64,000 nucleotides of DNA from Paraflavitalea devenefica (GTDB lineage: Bacteria; Bacteroidota; Bacteroidia; Chitinophagales; Chitinophagaceae): assembly GCF_011759375.1 (NCBI RefSeq), contig NZ_JAARML010000002.1:1922001-1986000 (forward strand), written 5' to 3'. Under the pieces are notes generated by a model. That model was not told the DNA's origin, made no database searches, and saw only the letters and a list, made by a program, of their open reading frames with translations. The position numbers and the translations under genes are program-made. Below are positions 47,506-56,855 of the stretch, piece after piece. Within the stretch, counting starts at the first letter, position 1. Every line of letters begins with the position of its first letter.

Positions 47506-49395
47506 ATGAAACTGAATCAAATAACATACATCCTACTGGCGGCAGGCCTCTCGTTGGCAGGTTGTAAGCGGGTACTGGACCTGCAGCCGACTGATAAACT
47601 AACGGCTGATGCCATCTTTGGCGATCCGCAGGGCGTAAAGGTCTACATGGCCAACCTGTATTTCCAGTTACCTATAGAGGACTTCGCTTTCTTCCGCCAG
47701 GGCTTCAACCAGAATGGCGGCGATCCCAACAATGGCGGCTTTAGCGCTGCCATGGAAACTGACGAAGCGGTACATACGGAGTTTGGGGATTTTGTAGGAG
47801 ATGGCGATTTCCATTGGTGGGACCAGGGGTATAAACTCATCCGTGATGTGAACCTGCTCATTGATTATATCCCTACCCTTAACATCCGGGAAGAGGAAAA
47901 AGCGGCGCTGACCGGTGAAAGCGCCTTTATCAAGGCTTTTGCTTACTTCGCCATGGCCAAAAGATACGGCGGTGTGTCTTTAATGAAAAAGTCGCAGGTG
48001 TTTGATGGTGATCCCGAAAAATTGAAAGTACCCCGCAGCACCGAAAAAGAAACCTGGGATTATGTGCTGGAATTATGTGACCAGGCCATTGACAACCTGG
48101 GTACTGCCAAAAGCCGCCGTGCTTCCAAATGGACGGCGCTGGCCTTAAAAGCCAGGGCTGCCTTACATGCTGCCTCGCTGGCCAAATTTGGTAACCGGAT
48201 CACACTGACCGGCGATGCAGTGACCCAAAAGCTGGTGGGACTTGATGCCGGTGATGCCAATGGTTATTACAAAGCGGCTATTGATGCGGCGCATGAGCTC
48301 ATTACCAATGGCGGGTATGCTTTATACAGGCCGAACCCGGCCAATCCTGCTGAAGCAGCAGAGAACTATCGCCTGTTATTCCAAAATCCCAATGATGCTA
48401 CCAACGAAGCCATCATGATCAAAGGGTTCACCCTGCCGGGTAACAACCAGGGCCATAATTATGATATCTGGTACCAGCCTGCGCAGGCCGCCAATGGATG
48501 GCCTCACCCCGGTCGTATGAACCCAACGCTCGACCTGGTAGATGTGTATGAAAGTTATACCAATCCGGGGCAGTCTGCTCCTGTCGTAACGCGGGTAGAT
48601 GGCAACACTACAGACTACAATGGCTTTACCAGTTCTACCAATTACATACAGTTCAACAACCCCAACGAGATCTTTAAAGACAAGGATGCCCGCCTCTGGG
48701 GTACTGCTATCTTGCCGGGTACTGTATGGAAGAACACCCCCATCATTATCCAGGCAGGTTATGTAAAGCCGGATGGGAATGCTGTTATCCGTACCAAGGA
48801 CCAAATCACGGTAGGTGCCAATACTTATTATACCTATGGCGCGCCGGACGTGACCATGTACTCAGGCTTTGATACTTACGGCGGTAATAATACCCGCTCC
48901 GGTTTCTCGTTCAAAAAGTTCATGAACCAGAACAATCCCATTGTACCGGGCTGGAACCAAAGCACTACCGACTGGATCGAGTTCCGTTATGCTGAAGTGC
49001 TGCTCATCTATGCAGAGGCGGTGGCAGAAAGCGGCCAGGGTGATGCGGCACTGGCGGCCAAATGCATCAATGACCTGCGCAAGCGGGCAGGCCATACTGC
49101 TGATATTACATTGACACCCGAAAATGTACAAAGGGAGCGAAGGGTAGAGCTGGCATTTGAGAACAAAAGATATTGGGACCTCATCCGCAGACGGGAGTTT
49201 CACACAGAATTCAACAACAGGTTTATGCATTCACTGCTGCCGTTGCAGGACCTGCGTGCGCTGCCTGCCATCAAATACATCTTTGTCCGGGTAAACGTGC
49301 CCAATACCAATCCTAAAACATTTCAGCCGAAATCCTACTACCGCTACATCCCCGGTATAGGTTCCAATGGACTGGTACAAAATCCGCAGTATTAA
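47506..49395 (+). CDS. SusD/RagB family glycan-binding lipoprotein
   Basis: 629-aa surface lipoprotein (signal ILLAAGLSLAGC, Cys at residue 20) that caps the SusC channel and binds the oligosaccharide. The SusD TPR-like core shows DLQPTDKLTADAIFGDPQGV, INLLIDYIPTLN-type helices, AFIKAFAYFAMAKRYGGVSL, the YVLELCDQAIDNLG helix and the C-terminal RYAEVLLIYAEAVAESGQGD, DLRKRAGHT and RRVELAFENKRYWDLIRRRE signature. It is longer than SusD proper (about 550 aa), within range for the family. Adjacent to SusC, as always for this complex. Confidence 0.95.
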   Translation: MKLNQITYILLAAGLSLAGCKRVLDLQPTDKLTADAIFGDPQGVKVYMANLYFQLPIEDFAFFRQGFNQNGGDPNNGGFSAAMETDEAVHTEFGDFVGDGDFHWWDQGYKLIRDVNLLIDYIPTLNIREEEKAALTGESAFIKAFAYFAMAKRYGGVSLMKKSQVFDGDPEKLKVPRSTEKETWDYVLELCDQAIDNLGTAKSRRASKWTALALKARAALHAASLAKFGNRITLTGDAVTQKLVGLDAGDANGYYKAAIDAAHELITNGGYALYRPNPANPAEAAENYRLLFQNPNDATNEAIMIKGFTLPGNNQGHNYDIWYQPAQAANGWPHPGRMNPTLDLVDVYESYTNPGQSAPVVTRVDGNTTDYNGFTSSTNYIQFNNPNEIFKDKDARLWGTAILPGTVWKNTPIIIQAGYVKPDGNAVIRTKDQITVGANTYYTYGAPDVTMYSGFDTYGGNNTRSGFSFKKFMNQNNPIVPGWNQSTTDWIEFRYAEVLLIYAEAVAESGQGDAALAAKCINDLRKRAGHTADITLTPENVQRERRVELAFENKRYWDLIRRREFHTEFNNRFMHSLLPLQDLRALPAIKYIFVRVNVPNTNPKTFQPKSYYRYIPGIGSNGLVQNPQY

Positions 49396-49414
49396 AAGAC
49401 TAATAATATTTGTT

Positions 49415-50098
49415 ATGAATAAATTACGGTTAATACTCTTTATATCCGTCATTGCCCTGTCTTCCTGCAAAAAGGATAACTATGACGGGCCCGATTCCGG
49501 CCTTTCCGGCAGTTTCCTTGATGAAGCTACCAATGAGCTGGTGCAGATGGATATTATACGCGGCACCCGTATTGAGTTTATTGAACACGGGTATGCCAAC
49601 CCGCAGTCGCAGTACATGATCCTCAAAAACGATGGTACCTATGCCAACACCTTAATGTTTGCCAACACCTATACCATCAAAATAAGCGAGCCCAATTTCA
49701 TTCCTGTTCCTGATCAGGAAATAGCGATCAAAGGACAAACAAAGCTCGACTTCAAGGTAACGCCTTATATCCGGGTGAAGGAGGTGAGCATTGTGAGGAA
49801 CGGGAGCAAGGTGACAGCCACTTTTAAGTTGCAACAGAATGTGATCAACAACGTACAAAAAATTGGCCTCTATGCGCATTCCGACTCAAGGGTAGGAGAG
49901 CCTATGCGGCTGGTAATGGCAGAGCAACAGATCAATGCAGTGACCGACCCCAGCCATGTGTACACGCTGGAAATAGACCTGCCTTCCAACAGCTCACAAT
50001 TAAAACCTGGCAACAACTATTATTTCCGGGTAGGTGCACTGATTGGTATTGGAGGCTCCAAACCGAATTATGCGCCGGCTGTGAAGCTGGGCATATAG
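49415..50098 (+). CDS. DUF3823-like lipoprotein of the PUL
   Basis: 227-aa lipoprotein (LRLILFISVIALSSCKKDN). The Asp/Gly-rich start (DNYDGPDSGLSGSFLDEATN) is a carboxypeptidase-regulatory-like domain, and the rest is a second beta-sandwich (about 120-227, RVKEVSIVRNGSKVTATFKL and LKPGNNYYFRVGALIGIGGS). This matches the DUF3823 proteins that follow SusD genes, generally regarded as surface glycan-binding accessory proteins (SusE/F-position). The start at 49415 was chosen because it leads directly into the lipoprotein signal; an in-frame start 48 nt upstream lies inside susD. Confidence 0.8.
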   Translation: MNKLRLILFISVIALSSCKKDNYDGPDSGLSGSFLDEATNELVQMDIIRGTRIEFIEHGYANPQSQYMILKNDGTYANTLMFANTYTIKISEPNFIPVPDQEIAIKGQTKLDFKVTPYIRVKEVSIVRNGSKVTATFKLQQNVINNVQKIGLYAHSDSRVGEPMRLVMAEQQINAVTDPSHVYTLEIDLPSNSSQLKPGNNYYFRVGALIGIGGSKPNYAPAVKLGI

Positions 50099-50119
50099 TT
50101 CTTTAAAAATATTTATACT

Positions 50120-51445
50120 ATGAGAAAAATAGCAAGGTTTTTATTTACGCCTGCATTGATGATGCTTGCCTGCTGCTCCAAAGGCAGCGGAGGGGATACG
50201 ACCAATCCGCCCGACCCTCCGGTACAGGAGGTGGTATACGATGAAACAGGGTGTTTATATACTTCTTACAATAAACTGGTCATGGCCGGCTACCAGGGTT
50301 GGTTTGCAGCACAGGGCGATGCTTCAGAAAGGGGATGGTACCACTACCAGAATGCCCGTTGCGGGGGATTCATGCCTGGCTGCTCGGCCGTGGATTTCTG
50401 GCCCGACATAACGGAGTATCCCAAAACCTATAAGTCGCCCTTCGCGTTTGCCAATGGTAGTGATGCCTACCTGTACAGCCCTTATGATGAGGAAAGTGTA
50501 GACCTGCATTTCAAGTGGATGAAGGATTACGGCATTGACGGCGTTTTCATGCAACGCTTTGTGGGAGAAATAAAACCATCCAACCCCAAGGGGAAAAGGC
50601 ATTTTAATAAGGTATTGGAAAATGCCCTGAAAGCAGCTAAAAAGTACGGCCGGGCCATTTGTGTCATGTATGACCTCAGCGGGTGTGCCCCCGAAGATGT
50701 GGCGTACCTGGAACAGGATTGGAATGAATTACAAAACCTGTTCACCCTTTTTGACAATAAAACACATCCTACCTATTTACGGCACAACAAAAAGCCACTG
50801 GTCGTTATCTGGGGCGTAGGCTTTAATGACAACAGGAGATACACGACGGCCGATGTGGACAAGCTGGTTGACAGGATCAAAGGCCCCGCCAAAAAAGTAT
50901 CGGTGATGCTGGGGGTGCCTTATTACTGGCGCACCTTAAAGAATGATACAGAAGCCTCCCCGGCATTGCATGCACTCATTAAAAAGTGCGATATCGTAAT
51001 GCCCTGGGCAGTGGGAAGGTATAGCAATGATAACTATAACAGTATAGCAGGCGGGGAATTGGCTGGTGATATTCAATGGTGTAATACCAACAAGGTCTCC
51101 TATGTCCCTTTAGCCTTTCCGGGCTTTAGCTGGGGCAACCTGAAAATGGATGTTGCGCAGTACAATTCCATTCCCCGCCTTAAAGGAGATTTCCTATGGA
51201 AACAGGTGGCAGGCGCCAAAATATCCGGTGCGCAAAGCTTGTACATTGCCATGTTTGACGAAATAGACGAGGGCACGGCTATCTTTAAATGCGCCCGTGC
51301 GGCCGATCTTCCCTTACATGGCGACAAACAATTTGTAGGCATCGAAAATGAGCTGGCTTCAGATTATTATCTATGGCTTACCGGGCAGGCAGGCAAGTGG
51401 TTCCATGGCGAGAACGGATTTTCTGCCACCAAACCTGTACGTTAA
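50120..51445 (+). CDS. GH99-like endo-alpha-mannosidase lipoprotein
   Basis: 441-aa lipoprotein (FTPALMMLACCSKG signal). The enzyme domain (about 40-435) has YQGWFAAQGDASERGW, DFWPDITEYPKTYKS, HFKWMKDYGIDGVFMQRFVG, PLVVIWGVGFNDNRRYT, VMLGVPYYWRTL and SLYIAMFDEIDEGTAIFK. The last carries two Glu three residues apart (E-I-D-E), matching the catalytic pair spacing of GH99 endo-alpha-mannosidases/mannanases (E333/E336 in the Bacteroides enzyme). Homologues cleave internal alpha-1,2-linked mannose in yeast mannan or glucosyl-mannose in N-glycans. With GH92 it forms an endo/exo pair. Last gene of the PUL operon. Confidence 0.83.
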   Translation: MRKIARFLFTPALMMLACCSKGSGGDTTNPPDPPVQEVVYDETGCLYTSYNKLVMAGYQGWFAAQGDASERGWYHYQNARCGGFMPGCSAVDFWPDITEYPKTYKSPFAFANGSDAYLYSPYDEESVDLHFKWMKDYGIDGVFMQRFVGEIKPSNPKGKRHFNKVLENALKAAKKYGRAICVMYDLSGCAPEDVAYLEQDWNELQNLFTLFDNKTHPTYLRHNKKPLVVIWGVGFNDNRRYTTADVDKLVDRIKGPAKKVSVMLGVPYYWRTLKNDTEASPALHALIKKCDIVMPWAVGRYSNDNYNSIAGGELAGDIQWCNTNKVSYVPLAFPGFSWGNLKMDVAQYNSIPRLKGDFLWKQVAGAKISGAQSLYIAMFDEIDEGTAIFKCARAADLPLHGDKQFVGIENELASDYYLWLTGQAGKWFHGENGFSATKPVR

Positions 51446-51565
51446 CTATTTTCCATAATGCAAGTGTGCATCCCTTCCCCGGTTTGTATCTACCTACCGG
51501 GCCTGGATGTTACACGCGGTATGCCCGGGCATGCCAATTGCTGCGGATGTTGAAAACATTGTGTT

Positions 51566-52063
51566 ATGCCAGAAAAGAAAGTAATCGAGCGCGCGAGGCG
51601 TGACAAGCGGCAAGGCAAATCTCCCTCTACACAGGCGGGTGAGTTCGTGCATGATCAAATAAAGAAAATACGCAAAGGGGAACACGGCGCCCGGTCAGCC
51701 AAACAAGCTATTGCTATCGGGCTATCGCAGGCCCGTCGCGCAGGCGTTGACCTGAAGCCGCCTAAGAAAGGCACCGTTTCAGAGAAAACCCGTAAGAGCG
51801 CGGAAAGCGCGTACGAAAAAGGGCAACATCATGAGCCGGTTTCGAGGAAGCGTTCACGGGCAAGGACGAAGGCCTTGAAGCGCGAAGGCCATGCGGCTGC
51901 TTCCCATAAAGCATTGTCAGAACAGGCCCGCACAGCCGCCAGGAAACGCGGCGCCGCCGCCCGTTCCGCTGCTGCACGTAAGGCTGCCAAAACAAAAGGA
52001 CCACGTAAGCGCTCCGTAGCGGCGAAGAAAGCAGCGCGTACGAGAGCGCGTCGTGCAGGCTAA
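51566..52063 (+). CDS. Basic DNA-binding-like protein (DUF6496 plus H1-like tail)
   Basis: 165-aa, strongly basic protein. The N-terminal half (MPEKKVIERARRDKRQGKSP, STQAGEFVHDQIKKIRKGEH, GARSAKQAIAIGLSQARRAG) is the DUF6496 motif, widespread and often encoded with DNA-repair or stress genes. The C-terminal half is a low-complexity Ala/Lys/Arg tail (ARKRGAAARSAAARKAAKTK) like histone H1 or HU-tail proteins, suitable for nonspecific nucleic-acid binding. There is no signal peptide. It stands alone, 120 bp after the PUL. The function is not established. Confidence 0.72.
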   Translation: MPEKKVIERARRDKRQGKSPSTQAGEFVHDQIKKIRKGEHGARSAKQAIAIGLSQARRAGVDLKPPKKGTVSEKTRKSAESAYEKGQHHEPVSRKRSRARTKALKREGHAAASHKALSEQARTAARKRGAAARSAAARKAAKTKGPRKRSVAAKKAARTRARRAG

Positions 52064-52157
52064 GTGCGGTTGTTAGTGCAGGTATATTTTCCACAAACAG
52101 GTTGGAAGATCTGCACCATAGGCGTACGGTGAAAACGATGCCTTCATGTCATACATC

Positions 52158-52340
52158 CTATGGCCGTTTCCATTGCTCCTTATTGATGGACATGGTGATG
52201 GCTGTCCACTTTTTGCCATTCACTTCCCGTAAAAGTATTTTATCGGGAACAATGGTAAAGCCTACTTTTTTGTCTAACCGTGTCATAACAGGAGGGTTGA
52301 GGTTGTTGCGGTAAAAGTGTAAGTAATTTATCGACCCATT
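52158..52340 (-). pseudogene. Possible C-terminal gene fragment, unknown
   Basis: On the minus strand a frame of about 60 codons reads INYLHFYRNNLNPPVMTRLD, KKVGFTIVPDKILLREVNGK and KWTAITMSINKEQWKRP before TAG (52160-52158). It has a coding-like composition, but the 5' end runs into an in-frame stop, and the first ATG (52286) would leave only 42 residues. It immediately follows the chrA gene on the same strand, so it may be the leftover of a gene once downstream of chrA. Confidence 0.35.
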
Positions 52341-53465
52341 TCAGACCAGCGACAACAGATAGCCGCTCAGGGCGCCGCCCAATATGATGAAGGCGCTGTT
52401 TATTTTGGGAAATAAAAATGTGCAGGCAAAACCCAATAGTGCAATCAATATTGTTTTCCAGTCTGTCACAGTTGTTTTTCCCATCTCTACACAGATAGCC
52501 AATATAAGGGCAATGGAGGCGGCATTCACTGTATCCAGGAATGCCGACATGAACCTGGACTTTCTCAGCCGGGGGATCAACGGGTTCAGTAAGGCCACGA
52601 ATAGAAAGGAAGGCAAAAAGATCCCAATGGTAGCGGCCACTGCCCCGGGAAATCCCTGTAACTGCCATCCTATAAAGGTGGCTGATGAAAACACCGGTCC
52701 GGGTGTGAATTGACCTACTGCAATGGCGTCTGTTAATTGTTGTTTGGTGAGCATGTTGGTGCGCACCAGCTCGGCGTCCAGGAAAGCAAATAATACATAC
52801 CCGCTTCCGTATAGTATAGCGCCTACTTTGAGGAAGATCCAGAATATTTTCCAGTCAAATATATTGCTGGTGGTATAGGCAAGCTGTAATAAGGCAAATG
52901 GGAAAACATTTTGTAATGTGTGTTTCCTGTTTCTGGCTAATTGCAGTAGTATCCCCAGCAATCCTGCACCAAACAGAATGAGTATTTCATGAAATCCATA
53001 TAGTGCCAACGCTGCAGCAATTTTGCCGACAATGATCAATTGTATGGAGGTAAATGCTTTCTTCCCCAGTGTGATCATCAGGGATACCACCACGGCTATA
53101 ATGGCCGGTTTAATACCATAAATAAAGGGCGTTACCTGTGGCAACTGGCCATATTGCTGATAGGCCCAGGCAAAAAGACCGGTGATCACCACGGCGGGCA
53201 TAATAAAGCACAAGCCGGCTACAACAAGTCCTTTCCAGCCGGCTCTTTCCTGTCCGCAATGCATGGCCATTTCAGTAGAATTGGGCCCAGGAATAAGATT
53301 GGTGGCGCCTACAAGATCAAGGAACTGTTCATGGGATAGCCATTTCCTTTTTTGTACCACCTCCTTTTCCATCATGGCAATATGTACCGCCGGCCCGCCA
53401 AAGCCGACACAGCCCAGCTTGAAGAACAACTTAGCTACTTCAGACAATTCCTTCCGTTGTTGCAT
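52341..53465 (-). CDS. chrA: Chromate transporter, long-chain ChrA
   Basis: 374-aa inner membrane chromate efflux protein with two homologous halves. The N-terminal half has FFKLGCVGFGGPAVHIAMME, KRKWLSHEQFLDLVGATNLI and PGPNSTEMAMHCG; the second half repeats the pattern with FWIFLKVGAILYGSGYVLFA, LTKQQLTDAIAVGQFTPGPV and FLIWK-like helices. About ten to twelve TM helices are expected. CHR proteins export chromate by a proton or sulfate antiport mechanism. No regulator gene is adjacent. A possible downstream fragment lies at 52158-52340. Confidence 0.92.
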   Translation of the reverse strand: MQQRKELSEVAKLFFKLGCVGFGGPAVHIAMMEKEVVQKRKWLSHEQFLDLVGATNLIPGPNSTEMAMHCGQERAGWKGLVVAGLCFIMPAVVITGLFAWAYQQYGQLPQVTPFIYGIKPAIIAVVVSLMITLGKKAFTSIQLIIVGKIAAALALYGFHEILILFGAGLLGILLQLARNRKHTLQNVFPFALLQLAYTTSNIFDWKIFWIFLKVGAILYGSGYVLFAFLDAELVRTNMLTKQQLTDAIAVGQFTPGPVFSSATFIGWQLQGFPGAVAATIGIFLPSFLFVALLNPLIPRLRKSRFMSAFLDTVNAASIALILAICVEMGKTTVTDWKTILIALLGFACTFLFPKINSAFIILGGALSGYLLSLV

Positions 53466-53512
53466 AATGCCTTAAAGCTAAGCGGAAATCAATAAAAAAG
53501 TATAAATAGCTA

Positions 53513-54151
53513 TTATTCCACAAACCGGTAGCTGGCGTGGGTGTCGTAATCAATGCCATGCTTTTGCTTCAGCTCCTGGATAAACTCGTGAGTCTTTTTG
53601 GTATGCGGGCTGGCCACGCCCACATTTTTGCCTACTACTTCAAAAGTGTGCAGGAGGGTTTCTTCCAGGCAACTGTCAATGCTCATGCCCTTGTGTTCGG
53701 CGAGGTCCTTGAGAAGGGCGGCCAGGCGCTTTTCCAGGCGTACAGGCACTGCTACTCGTTCTATCTTAATGGGAGGCCCCATATGTTGGATATAGTGCCC
53801 AAAGGCAAGCGTATTGCCCCAGGGGTCTTTTACCGCATAATCGCGCAGTTCATACTCCCTGTCTGCCGGTGTATGCACTACCTCCACACCATTGCTGCGC
53901 TGAAATTCATACAACTCATCAGCATCACCCACCACGAAATACACGGAGTTGCTATGGGGTTCCCCTTTATATAGGTGTATGGAAACGTCCCCTATGTTCA
54001 TGCCGGCCATTTCCGGTGGTTCGCCCCAGGTAAAGCCATGAGAAAAGCCCAGCTTGTTGGCATAAAAATCAACAGCGGCAGGTATATCACTCACTACCAG
54101 GAGTGGATGAAGCCGGTCACAATCAATAGTGGGGGCCGTTATAGCAGACAT
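53513..54151 (-). CDS. VOC (glyoxalase/bleomycin-resistance fold) protein with RHH-like C-terminal part
   Basis: 212-aa cytosolic protein. The start at 54151 was chosen because it begins a normal VOC domain; an upstream in-frame start would add 22 residues that look non-coding. Residues about 8-118 form the VOC domain (DRLHPLLVVSDIPAAVDFYA, LGFSHGFTWGEPPEM, VSIHLYKGEPHSN, YFVVGDADELYEFQRSNG, DYAVKDPWGNTLAFGHYIQ). Residues about 125-212 are a separate helical part (VAVPVRLEKRLAALLKDLAE, HKGMSIDSCLEETLLHTFE) with an RHH/MetJ-like outline. VOC proteins are metal-dependent lyases, dioxygenases or drug-binding proteins; the ligand is unknown. Confidence 0.8.
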   Translation of the reverse strand: MSAITAPTIDCDRLHPLLVVSDIPAAVDFYANKLGFSHGFTWGEPPEMAGMNIGDVSIHLYKGEPHSNSVYFVVGDADELYEFQRSNGVEVVHTPADREYELRDYAVKDPWGNTLAFGHYIQHMGPPIKIERVAVPVRLEKRLAALLKDLAEHKGMSIDSCLEETLLHTFEVVGKNVGVASPHTKKTHEFIQELKQKHGIDYDTHASYRFVE

Positions 54152-54419
54152 GGTATTCCTTTTTCTAAAATTAATTAAAACCCGTCCGTCGTAGGAGGTT
54201 TTTATGTATGCTACCATTTTACCGTGATAACATGCATACCCGTATTCTTTCTTTGCGGAAGGACGGCATTTTGAAATAAGTAATGCGTGTAAAAGCGTAC
54301 GTTTATTGTATCGAAACCGTACATTTTAATTTGATAACTAAGGTGCATATGATTGATTATCAGTGGCCTATGGTCGGGCATTGCATTTGGTAAAATACAT
54401 TAACCTGAAACACCTGGTT

Positions 54420-56783
54420 ATGTTTATAAACACTTATAAGATCGCCTGGCGGAATATGATGCGTAATAAAGCCTTTTCCGCTATTAATATCCTGGGCCTG
54501 GCCCTGGGTATGGCTGCCAGCCTCTTTATTTTCCTTTGGGTACGGGATGAATGGAGCATAGGCAAGCAATATGCGAATGGTCCCTTTCTGTACCGCATCA
54601 TGGAGCGGGAGTTTTCTTCTGGCAAAGTAGTGGCCGATGAAGATACGCCCGGCTTATTAGCCGAAGAACTGAAAAAGCAATTTCCGGAAGTAGTGCATGC
54701 CGCCGGCTTCACCTGGCCCGAAGGACATGTACTGACAGCAGGTGATAAAATGATCAGGCAGGTAGGGCGGTATGCCGGGGCTGATTGGTTTGGTATGTAC
54801 AGCATACCCTTGCTGGCAGGCACACCTGCTACGGCATTGAATTCACCTTCCGGTATAGCCATTTCACGTAAGCTGGCAGAAACTTATTTCGGTAGTGCGC
54901 AAAATGCTATTAATAAATCAATCCGCTTTGATAATGCTGTCGACTATCAGGTCACGGCTGTCTTTGAAAACCTGCCAGCCAATGCAACCGAACGATATGA
55001 CTTCCTGCTCACCTGGTCCGAATTCCTGAACCGTGAGCCATGGGCTAAAGACTGGACAAATGGCGGTCCCGGTACCCGTATTCAACTCAGTCCTGATGCA
55101 GACCGTAAACAGTTTGAGGCTAAACTCGAATGGTTTCTCAAAGGACGTAACACCGATTTTAATTCCACCTTTTACATCCAGCTTTTTTTGCAACCCGAAA
55201 CAGAAGCTTACCTGCACGCCAGCTTTAAGGCAGGCTACCGGGTAGGTGGCCGCATTGTATATGTTCGCCTGCTGACCATTGTAGCCCTATTCCTGTTGCT
55301 GATTGCAGGTATCAACTTTACCAATCTCGCTACGGCGCGTTCTATAAAACGGGCGCGGGAAGTGGGTGTGCGTAAAGTAGTAGGGGCGGGGCGGCTTTCC
55401 CTGGTCTGGCAGTTTATGGGGGAAGCTATATTACTGGCTGCGATAGCATTGATAATAGCCATTGTGATTGTAGTAGCTGTATTGCCTGCATTCAATCATC
55501 TAACGGGGAAGCAACTAACATTACCACTGGCGCAGCCATCTGCATGGGGCTTGCTATTGGGATTATTGATCATAACGGGTATTCTGGCAGGGAGCTATCC
55601 GGCCTTTTTCCTTTCCTCCTTAAACCCGGCGCGTGTATTAAAAGGCACCTTACGTTTTGGAGCAGGCGCACAATTCTTCCGCCGGGGCCTGGTAGTATTC
55701 CAGTTTCTCATGAGTATGCTGCTCATTACCGGCACCCTGATCGTATACCGGCAATTGAACTACATAGAAACGAAAGACATTGGGTACGACAGAAAAAACC
55801 TGGTCAGTATTCCGGGCCGGGGCATAGCCAAACAATATGAGGCATTCAGGAATGAGTTGCTGCAATTGCCCGGTATTCAGGCCGTGACACATGCTGCCTT
55901 AAATCCTTTGGGTAATGGCAATACCACCGAGGCTGTTGAATGGCCCGGTAAGGACCCAAATGATATGATCTCGTTCAACCAAACCGGTGTATGGTACGAT
56001 TTTGCCAAAGTACTAAAGGTGAAAATTATACAGGGACGTGATTTTTCTCCCGCATTTGCCGATTCCAACAATTATCTGATTAACCAAATGGCGGCCCAAC
56101 GTATTGGGTATAAAGACCCCGTGGGCAAGCCGCTTACCTTTTGGCGCAAGCCGGGAAAGATCATTGGCCTTATAGAAGACTTTCATTTCAATTCCCTGCA
56201 CCAGCCTATTACTCCCATGATCATTCGCCTTGATCCCAGGAATAGTTTCGATAACATCCTGGTACGTCTTGAGTCTGGCAAAACAAAAGAGGCGCTGGCT
56301 GGCATCGAAACGGTGTACCGTACTATGAACCCTGATCTTCCTTTTACCTATTCATTCATTGATGAGGGCTACCAACGGCAGTACAGGAGTGAAACCATCG
56401 TAGGCACACTGGCCACTATTTTTACCTTCCTGGCCATCTTCATTGCCTGCCTGGGACTGTTTGGATTGGCGGCTTTTACCGCCGAACAGCGGACCAAAGA
56501 AATAGGGGTACGCAAGGTGCTGGGCGCCAGCGTAGCCAATATTGTGACATTACTTTCCAAAGATTTCCTGAAACTGGTACTCATAGCCATCATCATGGCT
56601 ACTCCGGTGGCCTGGTGGGTCATGCACCAATGGTTGCAGGAATTCGCTTACCGGGTACACATCAGTTGGTGGGTCTTTGTGTTGGCAGGCTTACTGGCTG
56701 TGGTCATTGCCTTAATAACCATCAGCTTTCAAAGCATCAAAGCCGCCTTAACGAGCCCGGCAAAGAGCCTCAAATCAGAATAA
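54420..56783 (+). CDS. ABC transporter permease (MacB/FtsX family)
   Basis: 787-aa inner membrane protein with two MacB-periplasmic-core/FtsX units. The start at 54420 gives the standard MacB N-terminus (MFINTYKIAWRNMMRNKAFS). TM1 is about 20-40, a large periplasmic domain follows, then three TM helices (about 280-400, for example RLLTIVALFLLLIAGINFTN and TARSIKRAREVGVRKVVGAG); a second copy occupies the C-terminal half, ending with FGLAAFTAEQRTKEIGVRKV and the final TM pair. Such permeases export antimicrobial peptides, lipids or siderophores, or act as mechanotransmission devices. No ATPase gene is adjacent; an ABC ATPase gene begins at 63547 but is 7 kb away. Confidence 0.9.
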   Translation: MFINTYKIAWRNMMRNKAFSAINILGLALGMAASLFIFLWVRDEWSIGKQYANGPFLYRIMEREFSSGKVVADEDTPGLLAEELKKQFPEVVHAAGFTWPEGHVLTAGDKMIRQVGRYAGADWFGMYSIPLLAGTPATALNSPSGIAISRKLAETYFGSAQNAINKSIRFDNAVDYQVTAVFENLPANATERYDFLLTWSEFLNREPWAKDWTNGGPGTRIQLSPDADRKQFEAKLEWFLKGRNTDFNSTFYIQLFLQPETEAYLHASFKAGYRVGGRIVYVRLLTIVALFLLLIAGINFTNLATARSIKRAREVGVRKVVGAGRLSLVWQFMGEAILLAAIALIIAIVIVVAVLPAFNHLTGKQLTLPLAQPSAWGLLLGLLIITGILAGSYPAFFLSSLNPARVLKGTLRFGAGAQFFRRGLVVFQFLMSMLLITGTLIVYRQLNYIETKDIGYDRKNLVSIPGRGIAKQYEAFRNELLQLPGIQAVTHAALNPLGNGNTTEAVEWPGKDPNDMISFNQTGVWYDFAKVLKVKIIQGRDFSPAFADSNNYLINQMAAQRIGYKDPVGKPLTFWRKPGKIIGLIEDFHFNSLHQPITPMIIRLDPRNSFDNILVRLESGKTKEALAGIETVYRTMNPDLPFTYSFIDEGYQRQYRSETIVGTLATIFTFLAIFIACLGLFGLAAFTAEQRTKEIGVRKVLGASVANIVTLLSKDFLKLVLIAIIMATPVAWWVMHQWLQEFAYRVHISWWVFVLAGLLAVVIALITISFQSIKAALTSPAKSLKSE

Positions 56784-56855
56784 TCATACAGGTCTTATAA
56801 CAGCTTATACTTAATAAAAAAGATGAACCCGCAACAGTTATTACGCCGTCAGTCT

